From an uncultured Lachnospiraceae bacterium (GTDB lineage: Bacteria; Bacillota; Clostridia; Lachnospirales; Lachnospiraceae), in NCBI GenBank assembly GCA_910588825.1, contig CAJURF010000065.1:1-21655 (forward strand): DNA of 21,655 nucleotides, in the 5' to 3' direction. This document shows, piece by piece, positions 1-7,337 of the stretch (position 1 is the first letter of the stretch; the number at the start of each line of letters is the position of its first letter). Made by a program: the position numbers and the translations under genes. Below the pieces are notes generated by a model. The model was not told the DNA's origin. It searched no databases and saw only the letters and a list, made by a program, of their open reading frames with translations.

Positions 1-1
1 G

Positions 2-82
2 CATCATGGGGCATGGGACCGGGTGCTGGCCTGGGCCCCGATGCTGCCGGTGTATGTGCCGGATGACAGAAGGGAGGAATAG
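2..82 (+). CDS. C-terminal end of an unidentified phage gene (cut by the window edge)
   Basis: Only the last 26 codons are present, ending in TAG two bases before the next ATG. The peptide is rich in Trp and Pro (motifs GAWDRVLAW and PMLPVYVP). This frame is preferred because its stop abuts the next gene's start and its last codons contain that gene's ribosome-binding site (GGGAGG), as is usual in tightly packed phage operons. An ending such as LAWAPMLP faintly recalls the WMPLP ending of small phage DUF551-type proteins, but this is too little sequence to call a family. Function unknown. Confidence 0.5.
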   Translation, partial: HHGAWDRVLAWAPMLPVYVPDDRREE

Positions 83-84
83 GA

Positions 85-312
85 ATGCCAAGAAAGAATG
101 TTACATACGCCTGCGAAATCTGCGGTCGCGAATACGTGAAACTGGAGGCGGCTGTAACATGTGAGCAGCTGCATAAAATTCCAGAAAAGGTACGTGTATC
201 AAAGTATAACCCGAATGACCGGAAATGCCGGTTCCCGGAATCGGTAATTGTGGATTTTACCGACGGGACATCCTGCAGGTATTACAGGGGGCCGATGCAC
301 CAGGAGGATTGA
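85..312 (+). CDS. Small zinc-finger-like phage protein (75 aa)
   Basis: The N-terminus carries a C-X2-C-X12-C-X3-H pattern (CEIC at residues 10-13, then CEQLH at about 26-30). This has the spacing of a classical C2H2 finger with Cys in place of the first His, so zinc binding is likely. The rest is basic and beta-like, ending in GPMHQED. The ATG follows a GGGAGG site about eight bases upstream. Small finger proteins of this kind are common just before the late regulator in Clostridia phages. A DNA-, RNA- or protein-binding accessory role is inferred. No named family is recognised. Confidence 0.7.
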   Translation: MPRKNVTYACEICGREYVKLEAAVTCEQLHKIPEKVRVSKYNPNDRKCRFPESVIVDFTDGTSCRYYRGPMHQED

Positions 313-342
313 GGATAGATTTTAGCAAAGGAGGCTGATAAA

Positions 343-1503
343 GTGGCGTATAAAACGAGTGTAGAAGAACAGAAGGAATTTGAATACGAGTTTTTTAACA
401 GCACAGTTAAGTTTATTGAAGATAACTTTAAAGATAATGTTTTAAACTGTATTGGCGGAAAATACATATGGGTTTTGTTAGACGGAATGTATGATTGTTC
501 ACGGTTTACAAACACGACGGTTTCCGACGTGAGAGCTGTATGTGGAGAAATAAATATAGATTGTATTACAAATTTTTCACAAGAAGCAGGTAATATTTTG
601 TTGTATTCGTTAAGAGAACCGTCTAAGAAATCTTTTAGAGGAAAAATAAAATATACGCCCAAAGGTACGATTTCAATGTCGTGGAAAATATTGGCAAGGG
701 AGAAAAATGGGAAAAGCACCGCCCTGGGAGAACAGAATGTCCCAATTCTGCAAAATGAAAAACTATTACAAGATTGTTGTAAGCTGTTTTTTGAAAATGA
801 TGTGGAAAAAGAATGTTACGAATATGTGGAACAATTCGCCTTTAAGTTTTTAAATGCAGATAAGCGGATTTCGTGTTCTGGAGCAAACGACATAAGTGAA
901 ACATATCGAAAATGGATTCTATGGCACAGTAAAAACATTCAAAGGATTATATCGTTGTATTTCACACTGGAAAATTCTTGGGGAGTGTGTCTTTACCATG
1001 GAGGCAACTGCTTCATATTTCCAATGAAACGTGAGTATATTCAAAAAATATTTAGAAACAGGGATAAAGAGGATGGGCGGAGGCGCGTGATTGCCTCAGT
1101 GGTAAAAGATTACACTCGAAAAAACGGAACGAACGTTGATGGACATTTAAGGTCGAAAACTGATTTTACTATGGATGGGAGGCGGTACAAGATATTTGTC
1201 GGAGCAGAAGATTTAGATAGGATATTTCCGAATACAGACAAATCAAGAAAAAGAATGAAGAAATGGATTGATAGTGCCAGGGATGATGGAAAATACACTT
1301 ATTATAGACGGGATAAAAAAAAGAAGGAGGCTAATGTCGATGGGAAAAGCAGAAAACGAGGCAAAGAAAGAATTTCTCTGGAGTTACCGGGATTCTGTGC
1401 GGCGGCTGGAGAGGATAAGCGCCGAGATAGAGGAAATACAGGCTATGAGAATGGGGGTGTCTGCGGGAACTGGCGGGACTGGCCGCAGGGGATGGAAGAA
1501 TGA
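343..1503 (+). CDS. AT-rich accessory gene (moron) of unknown function; last ~60 codons probably not native
   Basis: The start is GTG with an excellent AAGGAGG eight bases upstream. The open frame is 386 codons, but only about the first 327 look native. From about 1330 the same DNA encodes the downstream regulator in another frame, and the peptide becomes Arg/Gly-rich and low in complexity. Bases 343-1320 are clearly more AT-rich than the neighbours, with AAA, ATA and TTT codons dominating, which suggests recent transfer. The predicted protein is soluble and mixed alpha/beta with many Cys and aromatic residues (motifs WVLLDGMYD, WGVCLYHGGNCFIFP), a basic C-terminus and no signal peptide or membrane segment. 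No family is recognised. An eight-A run at 1315-1322 lies just before a TAATG that would end this gene exactly at the next start if the frame moved by -1. A role in host fitness or superinfection exclusion is possible from position only. Confidence 0.7.
   Translation: MAYKTSVEEQKEFEYEFFNSTVKFIEDNFKDNVLNCIGGKYIWVLLDGMYDCSRFTNTTVSDVRAVCGEINIDCITNFSQEAGNILLYSLREPSKKSFRGKIKYTPKGTISMSWKILAREKNGKSTALGEQNVPILQNEKLLQDCCKLFFENDVEKECYEYVEQFAFKFLNADKRISCSGANDISETYRKWILWHSKNIQRIISLYFTLENSWGVCLYHGGNCFIFPMKREYIQKIFRNRDKEDGRRRVIASVVKDYTRKNGTNVDGHLRSKTDFTMDGRRYKIFVGAEDLDRIFPNTDKSRKRMKKWIDSARDDGKYTYYRRDKKKKEANVDGKSRKRGKERISLELPGFCAAAGEDKRRDRGNTGYENGGVCGNWRDWPQGMEE
1315..1336 (+). other. A8 slippery run in phase, followed by Shine-Dalgarno and TAATG
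   Basis: In the frame of the upstream gene the codons read AAA AAA AAG, so A1317-G1323 forms A AAA AAG in the phase needed for -1 slippage, the same heptamer as in bacterial dnaX. After a -1 slip the next codons are GAA GGA GGC TAA, and that TAA (1332-1334) overlaps an ATG (1334-1336). The slipped product would be 330 aa instead of 386. AAGGAGG at 1324-1330 lies downstream rather than upstream of the slip site and mainly serves the next gene. Simple alternatives are a one-base deletion from an ancestral A9, a sequencing error, or RNA polymerase slippage. Confidence 0.5.
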
Positions 1504-1765
1504 CCTGTCGGCATATGCCGCCCAGCTGGACAGCCTGGAGAGGGGGCTGGATGAAGAATGGAAGACCAAGGTCTGCCGGTTCAAGGAGATTCTGGACGCA
1601 ATAAACAGTCTGGAGACATCCCAGGAACAAGATGTGCTGTTCTACCGATACATAAAGGGACTGGCCTGGTGGGAGGTTGCAGAGAAGATGAATTATTCAG
1701 ACAGGTGGGTAAAAAAGCTCCATGGACGTGCTTTGATGCGTTTAAAATTATCAAAGAGTTCCTAG
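1340..1765 (+). CDS. Late-gene transcriptional regulator, sigma-70 region-4-like (DUF1492/ArpU/RinA-type)
   Basis: The protein is 141 aa. Residues 1-95 are a charged helical, coiled-coil-like region with a short Gly/Thr-rich loop (about 41-51). Residues 97-135 form a helix-turn-helix resembling sigma factor region 4, with motifs QEQDVLFYRYIKGLAWWEV and NYSDRWVKKLHGRAL. This resembles the DUF1492 and RinA/ArpU groups of late activators, which sit immediately before the terminase genes, as here. Two ATGs are possible: 1334 lies only three bases from AAGGAGG, whereas 1340 lies nine bases away and is preferred. The open frame extends further upstream to 1268 but there overlaps the accessory gene with no ribosome-binding site. 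It probably recruits RNA polymerase to a promoter just downstream. Function comes from fold and position. Confidence 0.8.
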   Translation: MGKAENEAKKEFLWSYRDSVRRLERISAEIEEIQAMRMGVSAGTGGTGRRGWKNDLSAYAAQLDSLERGLDEEWKTKVCRFKEILDAINSLETSQEQDVLFYRYIKGLAWWEVAEKMNYSDRWVKKLHGRALMRLKLSKSS

Positions 1766-1800
1766 AAGTTCCCTCTAACATGTGATATTATGGTAGCATG
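1763..1800 (+). promoter_or_regulatory. Possible late promoter between the regulator and terminase
   Basis: The short AT-rich gap after the regulator contains TATTAT (1786-1791), five of six matches to a -10 box, with TGTGA just before it. At a 17-base spacer the -35 position reads TAGAAG, a poor match to TTGACA. A weak -35 is what an activator-dependent promoter would show, and the upstream gene is a sigma-like activator. The GAAGTTCCCT segment at 1766-1775 could be the recognition element. This is suggestive, not proven. Confidence 0.35.
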
Positions 1801-1810
1801 AATTTAAAAG

Positions 1811-1855
1811 ACAAGGCAGAAAAGCAGTGCAGAAGCGGCTTTTCTGCCTTGTTTT
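1811..1855 (+). terminator. Strong hairpin terminator before terminase
   Basis: A perfect 15-bp stem, ACAAGGCAGAAAAGC (1811-1825) with GCTTTTCTGCCTTGT (1838-1852), encloses a 12-base loop and is followed by a short T run to 1855. The A-rich bases before the left arm could also let it work on the opposite strand. It lies downstream of the putative late promoter and upstream of the small terminase gene, so it would either end early transcription or have to be passed (antitermination) for late expression. Confidence 0.75.
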
Positions 1856-1894
1856 ATGCAGTACACCCAAAACGACAGAGAGGAGGTGGCGGCG

Positions 1895-2626
1895 GTGCCG
1901 AGGAAACCGGATGAGCGGATCACCCAGGCCGAGGCCATGTACCGCGAAGGTGCAAAGTTAATCGACATAGCCAGACAGCTGGGACTGCCGGAAGGCACAG
2001 TCCGCCGCTGGAAGTGTACCCACAAGTGGGATGGCGAACGCTCGGATAAGAAAAGCGAACGTTCGGTAAAAAGGAAAAGAGGCGCACAGCCGGGGAATCA
2101 CAACGCCACCGGTCCGCCCGGAAATAAAAATGCTGAGAAGTATGGATTTTTCAGCAAGTATCTCCCTGAAGAAACCAGGGAGATTTTTTCTGCCATCGAA
2201 CACGCGGACCCGCTGGATCTGCTGTGGCACCAGGTACAGATCGCTTACACGGCCATCATCCGGGCCCAGCAGATCGCCTACGTGAAAAACCAGCAGGACA
2301 AGACGGTGGAAAAGGTGGAGGAAAAAACCGGAAACGTCATAGGTGAAAAGTGGGAAGTACAGCAGGCATGGGACAAGCAGAACGAATTTATGAAATCCCA
2401 GGCCCGCGCCCAGAGTGAATTCCGTTCCCTGCTGAAGCAGTACGATGAGATGCTGCACAAAAACTGGGAGCTGGCATCTGAGGAGCAGAAGACACGGATT
2501 GATGTTATGAGGGCCAAGGCACAGCTGGATGACGGCACAGCGGCGGCTGACGACGGATTCCTGGAGGCTCTGGCGGGCACAGCGGCGCAGGATTGGGCAG
2601 ATGAAGAAAAAGATACAGATATTTAA
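1895..2626 (+). CDS. terS: Terminase small subunit (PBSX XtmA / YqaS-type)
   Basis: The protein recognises the phage packaging site and hands DNA to the large terminase. From the GTG at 1895 it has 243 aa. An AGGAGG lies eight bases upstream; an in-frame ATG at 1856 falls at the foot of the terminator hairpin without a ribosome-binding site and was not used. An N-terminal helix-turn-helix (KLIDIARQLGLPEGTVRRW, about residues 20-40) is followed by a basic segment with the GNHNATGPPGNKNAEKYGFF motif typical of this family. A long helical oligomerisation region rich in Glu, Lys and Gln comes next, then an acidic C-terminal tail. It overlaps the large terminase by 26 bases, as TerS/TerL pairs often do. 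Identification is confident; the exact subfamily is less so. Confidence 0.88.
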   Translation: MPRKPDERITQAEAMYREGAKLIDIARQLGLPEGTVRRWKCTHKWDGERSDKKSERSVKRKRGAQPGNHNATGPPGNKNAEKYGFFSKYLPEETREIFSAIEHADPLDLLWHQVQIAYTAIIRAQQIAYVKNQQDKTVEKVEEKTGNVIGEKWEVQQAWDKQNEFMKSQARAQSEFRSLLKQYDEMLHKNWELASEEQKTRIDVMRAKAQLDDGTAAADDGFLEALAGTAAQDWADEEKDTDI

Positions 2627-3938
2627 GTTCCAGCCCTTTTCCAAAAAGCAGCGGAAAATACTAAACTGGTGGTGTCCCCAGTCTCCCGTGAAGGATATGG
2701 ACGGCATCATCGCAGACGGGGCTATCCGGTCAGGCAAGACAGTGAGCATGTCCCTGTCATTTGTGATGTGGGCCATGTCCAGCTTCCAGAACCAGAACTT
2801 CGCCATGTGCGGCAAGACAATAGGTTCTTTTAGGAGAAATGTACTGACAGGGCTGAAGCTGATGCTGAAGTCCAGGGGGTATTCTGTTGTGGACCACCGG
2901 GCAGACAACCTTGTGGTGGTGTCCCGCGGGGGCATAGAAAACAACTTTTACATATTCGGCGGCAAAGACGAGAGCTCACAGGACCTTATCCAGGGGATCA
3001 CCCTGGCCGGGGTCTTTTTTGATGAAGTGGCCCTGATGCCCGAGTCTTTTGTGAACCAGGCAACAGGCCGGTGCTCTGTGGACGGCTCCAAGTTCTGGTT
3101 TAATTGTAATCCTGACGGGCCCTATCACTGGTTCAAGGTCAACTGGATGGAAAAATCCACCGGCTATCTGGGAAAAGCGGAATCAGCCAGAAAAAGAAAG
3201 AAGGGTGAGGCATTAAAGGATATGCTTTACCTGCATTTCACTATGGATGACAACCTGAGCCTGTCGGAAAAGATTAAAGCCAGATACCGGGGCATGTACA
3301 CCGGCGTCTTCTACCAGCGGTATATTGAGGGCCTGTGGTGTATGGCTGAGGGTATCATCTACGATATGTTCAGCGAAGCACGTCACGTAAAGAAGATTAG
3401 TGAGTTTAACGACCTTCTGCTGGATAAAGGCAGATTTGTAAGCTGTGACTACGGGACGCAGAATGCTACCGTATTCCTGCTGTGGAACAAGGGGGCAGAC
3501 AAAAAATGGTACTGCATCCGGGAATACTACTACTCAGGCCGGGACAAACACAAGCAGAAAACCGACGCGGATTATGCGGATGACCTGGCAGGGTGGCTGG
3601 ACGGGGTAAAAATAAAAGCAGTTATTGTGGACCCTTCAGCGGCGTCCTTTATCGCAGAGCTGAGAAAACGGGGAATCCGGGTTATCAAGGCAAAAAATGA
3701 TGTGGCAGACGGCATCCGGGTCACGGGCACAAAATTAAACCTGGACCAGCTTGTATTCGCCTCCACCTGCAAAAATACCATCAAAGAGTTTGTGTCCTAC
3801 ATCTGGGATGCCAAAGCGGCGGAAAGGGGAGAGGACAAGCCGCTGAAAGAGCATGACCACGCCATGGATGCTGTGAGATACTTTGTCTACACCATACTTG
3901 GGCGCAACACAGCCAGAATGACGAAAAGAGGTGCTTAA
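2601..3938 (+). CDS. terL: Terminase large subunit (PBSX XtmB-type)
   Basis: This is the ATP-driven DNA-packaging motor and headful/cos nuclease. The protein has 445 aa from the ATG at 2601 (MKKKIQIF), in the normal range. The ATPase domain comes first: Walker A GAIRSGKT at residues 40-47 and Walker B VFFDE at 138-142. The RNase-H-like nuclease follows, with acidic residues in CDYGTQ (D283), IVDPS (D344) and EHDHAMDAVRY (D419/D423). All motifs are intact, so the enzyme should be active. The frame is open further upstream to 2529, but that part lies inside the small subunit and codes for an unrelated Arg-rich peptide. The end abuts the portal gene. Confidence 0.95.
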   Translation: MKKKIQIFKFQPFSKKQRKILNWWCPQSPVKDMDGIIADGAIRSGKTVSMSLSFVMWAMSSFQNQNFAMCGKTIGSFRRNVLTGLKLMLKSRGYSVVDHRADNLVVVSRGGIENNFYIFGGKDESSQDLIQGITLAGVFFDEVALMPESFVNQATGRCSVDGSKFWFNCNPDGPYHWFKVNWMEKSTGYLGKAESARKRKKGEALKDMLYLHFTMDDNLSLSEKIKARYRGMYTGVFYQRYIEGLWCMAEGIIYDMFSEARHVKKISEFNDLLLDKGRFVSCDYGTQNATVFLLWNKGADKKWYCIREYYYSGRDKHKQKTDADYADDLAGWLDGVKIKAVIVDPSAASFIAELRKRGIRVIKAKNDVADGIRVTGTKLNLDQLVFASTCKNTIKEFVSYIWDAKAAERGEDKPLKEHDHAMDAVRYFVYTILGRNTARMTKRGA

Positions 3939-3939
3939 C

Positions 3940-5373
3940 ATGCATATGTTTACCATGCCGGAGGACAATTTCAACGAATTAAATATGGACAAGCAGGCCG
4001 TCCGGCATCTGATCCTGAAACACAGGAAATGTGTACAGCGTCTGGAAAAGCTGGAAAAGTACTATGCGGGGAAGCACAAGATACTGGAGGAGAGCCGGGA
4101 AAACAAGCTGGTATGCAACCACGCAAAGGACATTGCGGACACGGCCAGCTCCTACTTTATCGGCAACCCGGTAACCTATAAAAGCAAGGATGACATCACC
4201 GCCCTGACAGATGCGCTGGAAACCTCCGGCGCTGATGAGGCAGACGGGGACAACGGCCTGGATTTATCCATTTATGGCAGGGCCTATGAGTATATTTACA
4301 CCAAAGAAGGCGATACAGAGCTGGAGATTAAAAACCTCAGCCCCAAAAACTGTTTTCTGGTTTACGGCAGCAGCATTGAGGAAAACGAGCTTTTCGGGGT
4401 CTATTATCACGCGAAACTGGATTCCACGGATAAAGTGTCCCCTGTGTACGAGGCAACGGTTCTGACGCAGAATTACAAGTATACCGTGGACATCCAGGAC
4501 ATTGACGGGCCCCAGGGCGTCATTGAGGGGCCGGTTCCCCACTTCAAAGGGGAAATCCCACTGGTGGAATACCTGAATAACAAGCTGGCCATCGGAGACT
4601 ACGAGCTCCAGATTCCGCTGATTGATGCTTACAATGTACTGATGTCAGACCGGGTCACCGATAAGGAGCAGTTTATAGATGCCATCCTTGCCATTTACGG
4701 GACACTGCTTGCCGACGAGGACGAGGATGAGAAAACCGATGAAAAAGAGCACAAAGGAATCAAAGCGGCTATGGAAAAGCTGAAACAGGATAAAGTGCTT
4801 GAAATGCCCGATTCCTCAAAGGCTGAATACTTAACCCGGACATTCGACGAAACCGGCGTGGAAATCCTGAAAAAAGCCATAGAACAGGATATCCACAAGT
4901 TCAGCCACATCCCCTGCATGACCGATGAATCATTCGGCGGGAACGTTTCCGGAGTGGCCATGGAGTTTAAGCTGCTGGGGATGGAGAATATCACAAAGAT
5001 AAAGACCAGGTATTACAAAAAAGGTCTGAGAAAACGCCTCCGCATCTTTGCCAATTTCCTCAGCAATAAAGCCGTCCAGGTGGATGTATCGGGGATTACT
5101 CCCACATTTACCCGGGCCATGCCCAAGAACCTGCTGGAGATCAGCCAGATTGTGGCTAACCTGTGGGGCAGGGTGGGAAAGAAAACCCTCCTGTCTCAGA
5201 TTCCTTTTGTGGAGGACCCGGACGAAGAACTAGAGACAGTAGAGAGGGAAGCTCAGGAAGCGGCAGAACAGCAGCAGAAAATGTTCGGCCTCCATCAGAA
5301 TACCCCTCCTGATGAGGAGGAAGATGATGACATAAAGCCAAAGAAGGAAGAAAAAGAAGATAAGGATGAATAA
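3940..5373 (+). CDS. Portal protein (SPP1 gp6-like)
   Basis: The protein forms the dodecameric ring through which DNA enters and leaves the head. It has 477 aa from the ATG at 3940, six bases after AGAGGTG. A GTG at 3931 is also in frame but lies on the ribosome-binding site itself. The NHAKDIADTASSYFIGNP segment (about residues 60-75) is characteristic of SPP1 gp6-type portals. The stem/crown region with FGGNVSGVAMEFKLLGMEN (about 325-345) and a long helical crown follow. The last 30 residues are a highly charged Asp/Glu/Lys tail, common in this family. It overlaps the minor head protein gene by eight bases. Confidence 0.93.
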   Translation: MHMFTMPEDNFNELNMDKQAVRHLILKHRKCVQRLEKLEKYYAGKHKILEESRENKLVCNHAKDIADTASSYFIGNPVTYKSKDDITALTDALETSGADEADGDNGLDLSIYGRAYEYIYTKEGDTELEIKNLSPKNCFLVYGSSIEENELFGVYYHAKLDSTDKVSPVYEATVLTQNYKYTVDIQDIDGPQGVIEGPVPHFKGEIPLVEYLNNKLAIGDYELQIPLIDAYNVLMSDRVTDKEQFIDAILAIYGTLLADEDEDEKTDEKEHKGIKAAMEKLKQDKVLEMPDSSKAEYLTRTFDETGVEILKKAIEQDIHKFSHIPCMTDESFGGNVSGVAMEFKLLGMENITKIKTRYYKKGLRKRLRIFANFLSNKAVQVDVSGITPTFTRAMPKNLLEISQIVANLWGRVGKKTLLSQIPFVEDPDEELETVEREAQEAAEQQQKMFGLHQNTPPDEEEDDDIKPKKEEKEDKDE

Positions 5374-7129
5374 AGAATCCTATTGGGAACGCAGGCAGGA
5401 ACAGAACATGTACGAATACATGGAGGATGCGGACAAGACAGCAGACCAGATTTCCGTTCTGTACCTGAAATCCTCCCAGTATATAAACAAAAGCCTGGAC
5501 AAAATATTTGAGCGATACCGCACCATACACAGGCTGAGTGAAACAGAGGCCTTAAACCTGCTGAATACCATGCAGGATAAAACGTCCCTGGCAGAACTGC
5601 GCCGGAGTCTGAAAGAGGGGGACGGGGATAAAAAGGAGCTTGTGGCCATGCTGGAGGCCCCTGCTTATGCCGCCAGAATGGAGCGGCTGGAACATCTTAT
5701 GGGGCAGATAGACCAGATAATGACAGAAATCTACCTTCAGGAAAAGCAAATCAGTACGTCCCACTACATAGAACTGGCGCAGAAGTCTTACTATCACACA
5801 GTATTCGACGTCCAGCAGAGGGTAAACGCGGCCTTCAGCTTCAGCGCGGCTGACACCAAAACCATTGACCGGGCTCTGCATTCAAAATGGTCCGGAAAAA
5901 ATTACTCAGAGAGAATCTGGGGAAACACCCAGGTGCTGGCGGACCGGGTGAAGGAAGAGCTGCTGGTGAACCTGCTGACCGGGCGGACAAACCGGGAAGC
6001 GGCGGAAATCATTGAGAAGGAATTTGCCAAGGGAGCCGCCAATGCCCGCCGTCTGGTGTGGACAGAAAGCGCCCAGATGGGCAAAGAGCTGAATTTTAAA
6101 GCTTACGAGGAGATGAAGGTTGAGAAATACCGCTATCTGGCCACGCTGGACTTGAAAACCTGTGAGAAGTGCTGCAGGCCCCTGGACAGGAAGGTCTTTC
6201 CCGTTAAGGACCGCCAGGACGGCGTAAACTGCCCGCCTATGCATCCCTGGTGCCGCTGTACAACCGTTGGCGTGGTATCGGAGGAACTGGAGGCAAATCT
6301 GAAACGCCGGGCACGTGATCCCATCACTGGCAAGGGGATGCTGGTGCCCATGACTATGGCTTACCAGGAATGGTACGACAAGTATGTAAAGAGCAATCCG
6401 GATGCAGAGTTTAAGGAAAAGAAAGTGAAGGCTTTTTCTGCTGATAAAGCCCAGTATGAGAAATATAAAAAGGCTCTGGGACGGGAGAATGTCCCCAAAA
6501 CGCTGGACGCCTTCCAGAATGCAAAACATAGAAAGACAGAAGAATACGGTATCCTAAAAGCGCAGGTAAAAGGGATGTCTTATTACAATAAAGCCGTGGC
6601 GAAAGAGCCGGAAATAACCGCCCATGTAAAAGCAGCGGCTTTTGATGCCGGGATGAAAACGGAGGGGCTGGAATACCGCATAAAAGCAAAAGACTCTTTC
6701 CTGAGAAAAATCGCGGGCAGATATGATCCGAATGGGAATACCTATGAAGTAAAAGATATTCTGAGATATACCTATACAGCGCCTCCGGATAAACTTGCCG
6801 CTAAAATCAGCACTTCTATTGAAACGCATGAAAAGTCAGGATATAATACAGTTGAAGTGAAAAACTACTGGCTGGATAAAAACAATCCCTATAACGGGGT
6901 AAATACAGTCGTAAAAGCCCCAAACGGCCAGAAATTTGAACTGCAGTACCACACCCCGGAAAGTTTTAATGTCAAGAACGGTGAGATGCACAAATTGTAT
7001 GAAAAACACAGGAGCCTGACTGATGGACAGAGTGCAGAGGGAGCAGCGCTGGAAGATAAGATGTTTGAAATTTCCGATGCTATGGAAATTCCAAAAGGAA
7101 TAGAGGTGATAAAAAATGCCAGACGATAA
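5366..7129 (+). CDS. MuF-type minor head protein fused to a C-terminal RelA/SpoT-like nucleotidyltransferase (toxin-like) domain
   Basis: The protein has 587 aa. Residues 1 to about 350 are the SPP1 gp7/Mu gpF minor head protein: helical, with the Cys/His cluster TCEKCC (265-270) and CPPMHPWCRC (289-298) that marks MuF. A linker of about 350-430 (FSADKAQYEKYKKALG) resembles the pretoxin region seen in other long MuF proteins. Residues 430-550 match the RelA/SpoT synthetase pattern: RIKAKDSFLRK (438-448; canonical RxKxxxS basic loop), KDILRY (D464, expected metal ligand), PYNGVNT (Y509, acceptor-stacking Tyr position), FELQYHT (E525, Q527, T530) and a following MHKLYE. The DI-x-G-x-R form is replaced by DILRY, so this is a divergent branch. 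DNA from about 6480 is more AT-rich than the MuF part, which fits domain swapping. In MuF polymorphic toxins the domain travels in the capsid. Pyrophosphorylation of nucleotides or tRNA ends is inferred. Confidence 0.82.
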   Translation: MNKESYWERRQEQNMYEYMEDADKTADQISVLYLKSSQYINKSLDKIFERYRTIHRLSETEALNLLNTMQDKTSLAELRRSLKEGDGDKKELVAMLEAPAYAARMERLEHLMGQIDQIMTEIYLQEKQISTSHYIELAQKSYYHTVFDVQQRVNAAFSFSAADTKTIDRALHSKWSGKNYSERIWGNTQVLADRVKEELLVNLLTGRTNREAAEIIEKEFAKGAANARRLVWTESAQMGKELNFKAYEEMKVEKYRYLATLDLKTCEKCCRPLDRKVFPVKDRQDGVNCPPMHPWCRCTTVGVVSEELEANLKRRARDPITGKGMLVPMTMAYQEWYDKYVKSNPDAEFKEKKVKAFSADKAQYEKYKKALGRENVPKTLDAFQNAKHRKTEEYGILKAQVKGMSYYNKAVAKEPEITAHVKAAAFDAGMKTEGLEYRIKAKDSFLRKIAGRYDPNGNTYEVKDILRYTYTAPPDKLAAKISTSIETHEKSGYNTVEVKNYWLDKNNPYNGVNTVVKAPNGQKFELQYHTPESFNVKNGEMHKLYEKHRSLTDGQSAEGAALEDKMFEISDAMEIPKGIEVIKNARR

Positions 7130-7337
7130 AAAAAGATATTTTAGGCTGACTGACCGCGAAAATAGAGGGACTATCTTAAAACAGATTGGGAGAAAATTTT
7201 ATCAGTTCAAGGACAGTGAGTGGGTAAGAACCGGGCTCTGGCTCAGGTATTTTTATCCAGATGCGGATGCTCCTGAATTCGAATGCTATGAAGAAATTAC
7301 AGAAAAAGAGGCGGTGGACCAACTTGGCATACGATAA
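7116..7337 (+). CDS. Candidate immunity protein for the MuF-linked toxin domain (73 aa)
   Basis: The ATG lies inside the end of the MuF gene (14-base overlap) and has its own AGAGGTG seven bases upstream, so the two genes are translationally coupled. The protein is small, soluble and rich in aromatic and acidic residues (GRKFYQF, RTGLWLRYFYP, FECYEEITEKEA) with no membrane segment or known domain. Position directly after a C-terminal toxin domain, small size, acidity and matching lower GC are the usual signs of an immunity gene. No family is recognised, and the immunity role is inference. A plain structural accessory protein is the alternative. Confidence 0.65.
   Translation: MPDDKKRYFRLTDRENRGTILKQIGRKFYQFKDSEWVRTGLWLRYFYPDADAPEFECYEEITEKEAVDQLGIR

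Noticed and set aside
1268..1339. Longer N-terminus for the late regulator
   Set aside because: The extra codons lie inside the AT-rich gene, have no ribosome-binding site and give a Met/Ile/Arg-rich peptide. AAGGAGG at 1324-1330 points to 1340 (or 1334).
1856..1894. Upstream ATG for the small terminase
   Set aside because: It directly abuts the terminator hairpin with no Shine-Dalgarno. The GTG at 1895 has AGGAGG at ideal spacing.
1958..2944. Long minus-strand open frame opposite the terminase genes
   Set aside because: Both plus-strand genes there are certain, with intact motifs. The antisense peptide is Cys/His/Phe-rich without family features or a ribosome-binding site.
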